From Lactarius indigo (lineage: Eukaryota > Basidiomycota > Agaricomycetes > Russulales > Russulaceae): DNA of 64,000 nt. Made by a program: the position numbers and the translations under genes. Within the stretch, counting starts at the first letter, position 1; each line of letters starts with the position of its first letter. The notes under the pieces are model-generated. The model saw only the letters and a program-made list of their open reading frames with translations, had not been told where the DNA came from and made no database searches. Of the stretch, positions 57,692 through 64,000 are shown piece after piece. The DNA is taken from positions 62,001 through 126,000 of the forward strand of contig JAFKAC010000033.1 of the NCBI GenBank assembly GCA_025766275.1. Direction: 5' to 3'.

Positions 57692-59236
57692 ACAGAGATG
57701 TAGGGGTATTGACGCATTTCTGAGGCTTCTGCATCGTTCTGGGGACATATGGAGGTGGAAAGACGTGTCCCAGGGTTGAGGGGAGTGGAGACAGGCTTGG
57801 AATCGCTCAGACCATGCTCTTGAAGCAGATTGGAGATGTACTGGCTCTGGGAGATGGAAAGGCAACAATTAGGACAATCTCTGTGGATTTCTAGGCCAAG
57901 TAATTGGGTGGTAGGGCCAAGATCTCGAAGTTTGAAGTGAGTAGAGAGCTCTTGGACAATTGAATCAATCTTGGCTCCATCCTTGCAGGCAAGTGTGATA
58001 TCATCCACAAACACAGGCATTAAGATCCTGACATCATCCCTGAGGTAGATGTACAGCCCATGGTCGGATTGGACACGATTGAAGCCCATAGAAGTGAGCA
58101 CAGAGTGAAGGGTCTTGTTCCAGACCCTGCCTGCTTGCTTCAAGCCATATAGCGACTTTCTCAGCTTGCAGACATGATCTGGACCGCCCACTTCAAATCC
58201 CTCAGGCTGCAGCATGTAGATCTCTTCCTCCAGAGTGCCATTGAGATAAGCATGAGAGATGTCAATGGAGCGAAGTTCAAGGTCTTCAATGGCTGATAAG
58301 GCAAGGACAATGCAAATGGTGGAAGAGTGAACTGTGGGAGCAAATGTCTCTTTGAAATCAAAGCCAGGATGCTGAGAATAGCCCTTGGCCACCAATCTGG
58401 CCTTGTACCGGTCCAGGAAGCCATCAGCATTGTGCTTCACCTTCATGAACCATCTGGAGCCAATTGCACGCTTCCCAGGTGGCAATTTGACGATCTCCCA
58501 AGTGCCATTCAGTCTGTGAGCCTCCATCTCTTCCTCACAAGCCTTATGCCACAGATCTGCATCAGAGCGACGCTGGGACTGACTGTAGGATGTGGGCTCA
58601 GCTGTGGATGCTACACCAGCCTGGATGATGTCAAGGGGATCATCAGAGTCATCATCTTTGTCTGAGGAGACTATTGCTGGTGTGGGCTCCCTTGGCTGCT
58701 TGTAGCGATCTGGAACAGCCCATTGCTCTGGCAGCCACTGATCTCTAGGACGTCTGGAGCGCTGGGGATGAGAGGGAGGAGGAGGAGGATGAGGGAGACG
58801 AGCTGGAGGTGTTGAAGGTGATGGAGATGAAGGAGGAAGTGAATGATAAATGGACTGAGGTGTCTGTGAGTGAAGAGGGGCTGGAGCGACGCTTGGAGGC
58901 GAAATGGGAGGAACAGAGGGCAGATCAGATTCAGTAGACCCATCTCCCCCATGAACTGGCATCTGTGACTCAAATGGAGCATTCAGGACATCATCTGAGA
59001 AGTCTGGGAGTGAAATGGAAGCAGGAGGTGAGTCAAGAAGGGAATCAGGATGAGGGGGAGGCAGGTGGGGTACAGAGTGAGTCTGGAGCATGAAAAAGCG
59101 TTCATCAAAGTCAGCCCTCTCTGAGATGAGCACCTTCTTGGTCAAAGGATTGTAGAACTTCCTTCCATCCCTTGTATCCCTGAGGGTATCCAGTGAATGC
59201 ACACTTCTCCATGTGCAATCCAAGGCTGCCAAGTGG
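57692..59236 (-). pseudogene. Copia-2 pol: linker and reverse transcriptase
   Basis: Starts in the retroviral-linker region (ISERADFDERFF), then a Pro/Ser-rich stretch (about 59000-58700). RT: NGTWEIVKLPPGKRAIGSRW, KARLVAKGYSQHPGFDF, AYLNGTLEEEIYMLQPEGF, YGLKQAGRVWN, and FVDD near 58000. The piece ends YPYISVV at the LTR insertion. It is separated from the upstream integrase frame by a stop and a frameshift at 59237-59160. Confidence 0.88.
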
Positions 59237-60900
59237 TCACTTATCTCTCTGGATCAGCACATAAGCAGTACAGCCCCAGACACGAAGCCTAGACAGATCT
59301 GGCTTGCTCCCAATGAATGCCTCATGAGGTGTGCTGCCTGGGACCGCTGAGGTGACCAGTTTGTTGCTAGTGTGAATGAAAGTGGCCAGAGCTTCGCCCC
59401 AGAAGGCTGTGGGCATCCCAGACTCATGCAGCATCGAAACAACACTTTCCTCTATCATCCTGTTGGCCCTCTCAGCCACTCCATTCTGCTGAGGGCAATT
59501 CCTGGCAGTGTGCTGCCTCTGGATGCCATGCTCAATGCAGAACACCTCAAACTCCCCAGACATGTACTCCCCACCTTTATCATCCCTCAGAGTGCCCAGT
59601 TTCGCTCCAGTGACATTCTCAGCCCAAGACTTGAACTGTTTCAAGGCAGCAAATGTCTCAGCCTGTCGCTTCAAGAGGTAAACAGCCTTGAAGCGAGAGA
59701 AGTCGTCGATGAATGTGACCCAATAGCGGTACCCTTGGTGTGTAGGCACCTTCACAGGGCCATGGACGTCGCTATGGACCAATTGAAGCGGTGTTGAGGC
59801 TCTGGAGGTCGAAGTTGGAAAGGGATCTGCATGCATCTTGCCAGCTTTGCAGGCTTCACATACTGGATCAGGATCTGCTTGTGAATCAAGCTTGAAACCG
59901 GTCACCAGGTTGCCTGAGAGCAGCTTCTTGATGCCTGCCAAGTGATGGTGGCAGAGGCGACGATGCCAGAGGTCCCAGTCCAATGGGAGGGTGGTAGCAG
60001 ATGATAATGAGGCAAATTCCTCCACTGGAATGGTGTCCCCCACCAGATATGCAGCATTTGAAGGTCCAGTCTTCGCTTGAAAGGCAATCCTGTTGTCCCT
60101 GATGAAGTGTAGGGTGTCCTTCTCAATGGAGACGATGAAATGGCGATGGAGAGTGAGATATAAGACAGACAATAGATTCCTGCAGAGTGCAGGGACATAT
60201 AGGACATTAGTGAGCTCTAGAGGTGCCATTTCTTTGCCATTCACCACAGGATTGAAGTGGACCGACCCCACCCCTTCAGAATAGACCACAGACCCATCAC
60301 CCAGCCTAATTTCGACTCGATGTGGCTTCAAATTGCGGATCCAATGATGATTGAATGTCATATGAGCTGAGGCACCAGTGTCTGCATTCCAGGAAGTGTG
60401 AGAGTCGTTCTGGAGAGCAGAAAATAGGGCACTTGCAGATGCAGCTGAAGCAGACTGTGGGGCTTCTGGAGGTGACTGAGACGAGATGGTGGCAGGTGAA
60501 GCTGTGGAGGAAGAAGGGGGATTGATCTGATGGATGAGGCGGTCCTTGAGGAAGCATTTGGCCTCAATGTGGCCCAAGCGAGAGCAGAAGTCGCATTTGG
60601 GGCGACTGGAGGAGCTGGATTGAGTGGAGGGAGTGGAAGGAGTGGAATGTGGAGTTGAGGGAGCCTTGGGACATGATTTAGACGTTGTGGATGATGCTGA
60701 GAACGCTGATGAGGTCCCAGATAGGTCGGAACGGGTCTGATCCATGTTCCTGAGTGATTAGATCACAGATTGCTTGTCAAACTTGTCCAGGACCGAAATT
60801 GTGTGTACAACTTCATCAAATGATTGTGGGAGTGCCCTAATGATAGCCATGACAGCCAGCTCATCATAGAGGTTGTCCAGGGTGAAGGAGGAGGGTGAGA
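59237..60900 (-). pseudogene. Copia-2 gag C-terminus, protease and integrase
   Basis: From about 60745: Ser/Thr-rich segment, CCHC zinc knuckle CDFCSRLGHIEAKC (about 60597-60556), protease ADTGASAHMTFNHHW, GAG-pre-integrase (LWHRRLCHHHLAGIKK, CEACKAGKMH), and an integrase core with HSDVHGP, TLRDDKGGEYM and NGVAERANR as the D, D and E blocks. Ends at WGCTAYVLIQRDK with TGA at 59237. This 500-residue stretch is otherwise open. Confidence 0.9.
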
Positions 60901-60906
60901 GCGACT

Positions 60907-61374
60907 TTATGACCCTAATCTGCTCATCCACCTTGTTAATGAGTGATTCCAGGGACTCTGAGTCGTCTTTCTGGGTGGATAGGAGTGTGTGGTAGGCATT
61001 GAAGCGAGGGGCAGTTCTCTGTTGGACAAGGAGGCTTTGAGGGTGTCCCAGATAGCAATGGGGTCGTCTTCACAGTCCCTAATAAGCACCCTGAGTTCAT
61101 GAGACATTGCAGTCTTGAGAGCTCCAGCAGCTCTTTCAGCCTTAACCTCCCATCTCTCCAGCTTATCCTCGTCTGGAGGCGTAGCAGGAGTGAGGACATT
61201 GCCCTTAGAGTCCAGGACTTTGGGTTTTCCAGCTGGTTTCTTCTCTGAGCCAGAAACCAATCGCCAAAGGCCATTGAGCTGTAGCCAGGACTTGATATCA
61301 TCGGCCCAGAGGCGATAGTTTTCAGTTGTGAGAGGAGAAATGGACGAGATGGAGGTGTCTCTGGATGTGGACAT
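60907..61374 (-). pseudogene. Copia-2 gag N-terminus
   Basis: ATG at 61374 (MSTSRDTSISSISPL), 166 bases after the primer site. Copia Gag motif NYRLWADDIKSWLQLNGLWRLV, then DPIAIWDTLKASL. A frameshift near 61020 separates it from the continuation (KVDEQIRVIKSL, 60950-60900). Confidence 0.82.
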
Positions 61375-61539
61375 GTTGAGGGCGATGTGGGCGATGGAAT
61401 GGAGAGGAATGGAGTGATTTGGATGAATGGAAGAGTGGGAAATGAATGGAGTTGATTGGAGTGATTGGAATGAGTGTGGAGAGCTGAGAGTGAAGAGAGC
61501 AGCAGGGATGACAGCAAGAATCAGTCAAGTCACAGGGCA

Positions 61540-61551
61540 GGGCCCATAACC
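61540..61551 (-). promoter_or_regulatory. Copia-2 primer-binding site
   Basis: GGTTATGGGCCC in element sense, identical to copia-1, complementary to the initiator tRNA-Met anticodon loop. Confidence 0.8.
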
Positions 61552-61755
61552 TGTTAGAAAGCAACCTTTAGAGGGCCCTTGAGTCACAGAGGACACAAGG
61601 GGACTGCAGAGGAGGATATGAGACTAAAGCCATATTTTCCATCCTCTGCAGGATATATCAACCTGACTAAGCATATCTAAATATGGTAACTCCACTTGGA
61701 GCAATGTACAGTCACAGAATAGGAGAAAACAGTGACACTTTAACCACAAATAACA
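61552..61755 (-). repeat. Copia-2 5' LTR
   Basis: 204 bp, TGTTAGAAAGC...AAATAACA. About 50 bp shorter than the copies at 52233 and 54251 because it lacks the duplicated TATA-region unit. Confidence 0.88.
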
Positions 61756-61859
61756 GATATATCAACCTGACTAAACATATCTAAATAAGGTAACTTGATG
61801 TGGAACAATGTACAGTCACAGAAGAGGAGAAAACAGCAACACTTTAACCACAAATATCA
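61756..61859 (-). repeat. Partial tandem copy of the copia-2 LTR
   Basis: 104 bp repeating the LTR part from GATATATCAACCTGACTAA to CCACAAATATCA, directly adjoining the complete LTR. Confidence 0.85.
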
Positions 61860-63003
61860 GTGTGGTCTCCTTTTGAATTAATTTCTTTTTTATTAGTGCC
61901 CATGCATGCCATTGCTGTTGGCATCAGCCCTGTTCCATGTGAGTATCTTTGTCTTGTTCACTTTACCACCTATGTTCCATATCGCCTTGGGAGGTTCCTA
62001 TGTTCTTCCTGTCTTGACCTCTTACTTCTTCCCTCTACCATGTCAACTTGCTCATAAATACAGGTATGCTCACTGCACCATGTCACCACTTTGCCACAAG
62101 CACCAATATTGGATTTCACAATAGATGTACCCCACATGGGCAACTCTTCCACTTATTTTCCTGATCTTCCAACTAAATCCTCAGCTAAGTTTGCCCTTTG
62201 TCTATGCAGCATACTTACTGACTTGTGTACTACTCTTTTTATTGTTTTATACTTGATCTTTTGTCTTAACTGATCATAGAACATCTGGTGCTGTTGCCCC
62301 CTTTGGCATTTTATTGTCAATGAATTTAACAATATAAATGGTGTTGGTATACCAAGTCTACTTAGTGATATTCCCCACATGGCCAATCCCACTGACAATT
62401 CTTCTACACCTCAATGTATGTACTCCCAGCCACATGTTCAAGTGTGGTCATCCTTTGCCAGTAGCTCCAGTCTCTCAGTGGAGTTGGTTATTACATCACA
62501 TCTTCACATTGCTGACTGGTCATAGGTGCACCATGATGAGAGCCCTCAATCTCTGGCTGTCAATGAGACCGCCCACCCCTTTCAAACTTTTGATGAAATG
62601 GAGGCCAAACCCATTGAGAGGCAACTCCAACTCCAAGTTGAAGATCCACATATGGATTCTGCAGTGACCCCAGGTCAGTAACAAAAGCTTGACTGACTTG
62701 AGCCTTGAAGTTCACTCATTCATAGGAGGCCATCCCAAGGGCTTATACACCAATATCATTAATGCCACTAGTGATGCAGCAACCATGGTGACCTTAAGAG
62801 CCCTGCAAAATGGGACTCTGAAGCTGCCTTGCCACACCCATGCTCCTCCAAGCCCAGATCCCTCAATCTCAGGTGGAAATGAGTCAGAGACAGGTGACCT
62901 CCAGGTTTTCAAATGTATGTGGCCCTGTTCTAGTGAATATGCGATATGAACTTTTTCACAGTGCCAGCAGGGAAAAAGAGGGTTCCTTGTCCTAACGAGG
63001 ACA
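61860..63003. other. Unrecognised region
   Basis: No gene I can support. Plus-strand open stretches around 62338-62667 and 62689-62949 read like coding remnants (for example HPFQTFDEMEAKPIERQLQL) but match no family I know. Confidence 0.4.
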
Positions 63004-63949
63004 AGCTAGCAATGTGTACACACTGTACAAACAGATGGTGTCACCAATGTGATATGGAACAAAGGAGAAAGCATAAGAGGAACAATGGTAAGACATAATG
63101 GGAACAAAGGTGAATCACATGGGGTCACATGTGAGTGAGAGTAACATGGAAACTAGCACATGTCAAGCTTTATCAAAAGAGTCCATTAATAAGCAGGGCA
63201 TATGATAGGAACTGGTAAATTGTGAAGTCTGCATAGTCATACAGGGCTTGTACAGTATCAGGAGTGGAATAGGGATTCAAGGGGGGGGAGGTGGTGCAAT
63301 GGGCAAACACTCCCCCCCTTGCCTTACATGGGACAGCTTTGGTGATGGACTCTGGGTTTGAATCCAGGCTGGTGCATTCCCTGCAGGCCTACCCCCCTGC
63401 TTTGGCAGGAAACTCACATGAGGTTGCAGCCTCACAACTACCACCTTTGGCCTTTCTGGCCTCCAGGTATCCATTCCCATCTAACCCTGTGGCACCTTGC
63501 CACATGACACTCCTTGTCTCTGACTGGGGTCCACTGCGTGCCACCGGCCGGCCCCCCACTCCTTGGCGGCTACCCCTTGGAGCCTTACCTAATCTGACAT
63601 GCCCCTGCTCCTTCCCGATTCCTCTCTACCTGCCCCATGTTTGGTGGAGGAGGTGGACTGGATGACACATACAGAGGGACAACGTCATTACTGAAGCTTG
63701 CAAGACCTCCCTTACTGGGGGTCTCCCACACCTGCTGACCTTGCCAGGTTGGCCTCTCTATAACTGTTAAATTATCTCATGTGGCTGCGACACATAAATA
63801 AGCCACTTTGTAAGCGTGTTTCATAAATGGGTTAGAGTTAGCCCGACTGGTCTGTATCTCTGGTAAGCACCCCAGAATATAAATTGATTCAAAAAAAAAA
63901 AAGAATAGGGATTCAAAGAAAGAGCAAGTCCAAAAGAGAAATTGTAACA
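63004..63949 (-). repeat. Family A 3' LTR, truncated, carrying a SINE-like insertion
   Basis: From GCTAGCAATGTG to ATTGTAACA, homologous to A2 LTR. The R-U5 end is missing. In element sense it is preceded by a purine tract (ACAGGGGGGTAA, 63961-63950), so it is a 3' LTR whose internal region runs off the right edge. Confidence 0.85.
63281..63902 (+). mobile_element. SINE-like element SINE-1 with tRNA-type promoter and A-tail
   Basis: 622 bp inserted in the family A LTR and flanked by the 14-bp direct repeat GAATAGGGATTCAA (63267-63280, 63903-63916). A2 LTR shows the uninterrupted target. The 5' end is a G-run; A-box-like GTGGTGCAATGGGC (63291-63304); B box GGTTTGAATCC (63355-63365, one CpG transition from GGTTCGAATCC). 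Ends CCAGAATATAAATTGATTC plus a 12-A tail. No ORF of note. Confidence 0.85.
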
Positions 63950-64000
63950 TTACCCCCCTGTCTTGACCTGAAGCCACCTCAACTTCAGGATTCAGGGTCG
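63950..64000 (-). mobile_element. Edge of a further family A element
   Basis: Polypurine tract and terminal internal sequence adjoining the LTR at 63949. Only 51 bases are visible. Confidence 0.6.

Larger units (their letters stand above)
57076..61859 (-). mobile_element. Copia-2 retrotransposon, 3'-truncated
   Basis: Minus-strand element with 5' LTR 61552-61755, a partial extra LTR copy 61756-61859, and primer-binding site GGTTATGGGCCC (61551-61540). Gag-pol runs to GCLMYLAV near 57080, where it abuts a gypsy remnant; RNase H and 3' LTR are missing. Confidence 0.88.

Overview
This window is repeat-dominated DNA from a filamentous fungus, most likely a basidiomycete of the Agaricomycetes. 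The reasons are chromodomain-type Ty3/gypsy elements, Ty1/copia elements, remnants of Tnp2-type transposases, and a WD40 gene whose short introns begin GTATG. I cannot name the species. I see no bacterial features, tRNA or rRNA genes, or CRISPR arrays. Nearly all recognisable coding sequence belongs to transposable elements, stacked inside one another.

Layout. (1) 1-11,840: a Tnp2-type transposase remnant (9,868-11,840) holds a solo copia-1 LTR (10,148-10,763) and is adjoined by minus-strand gypsy copy A1 (1-9,867). A1 is split by a complete copia element, copia-1 (2,098-8,430, 1,440-codon ORF). (2) 13,275-21,054: full-length plus-strand gypsy element C. (3) 21,055-29,936: CpG-poor DNA with an intron-containing WD40 gene or pseudogene, a minisatellite and a solo LTR. 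(4) 29,937-36,725: an old minus-strand gypsy, D, carrying a 926-bp transposon with 40-bp terminal inverted repeats. (5) 40,077-54,506: plus-strand gypsy A2, interrupted by full-length gypsy B (41,140-48,971, minus), then by a SINE-like element, then rearranged by an inversion between two inverted copia-2 LTRs. (6) 54,507-57,091: a second Tnp2-type transposase remnant with LTR debris. (7) 57,076-61,859: a decayed copia-2 element with a family-A solo LTR in its 3' end. (8) 63,004-64,000: a family-A 3' LTR containing a second SINE-like element, with the parent element running off the right edge.

How the parts work. The gypsy families share three features readable in the DNA. First, gag is followed by pro-pol in the -1 frame at a GGGTTTT or GGATTTT heptamer. 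Second, an 11-nt primer-binding site is complementary to the predicted 5' end of the element's own transcript (Tf1-like self-priming) in families A, B and C. Third, B and C encode an extra ORF (ORF3) after the chromodomain. Both copia elements instead have a site complementary to the anticodon loop of initiator tRNA-Met.

Decay is mainly CpG to TpG/CpA. It explains most LTR-LTR differences in B and C and many premature TGA stops (from CGA). Copia-1 is the only element that looks recent and intact. Boundaries marked by TG...CA ends plus target-site duplications are firm; those of old remnants are approximate.
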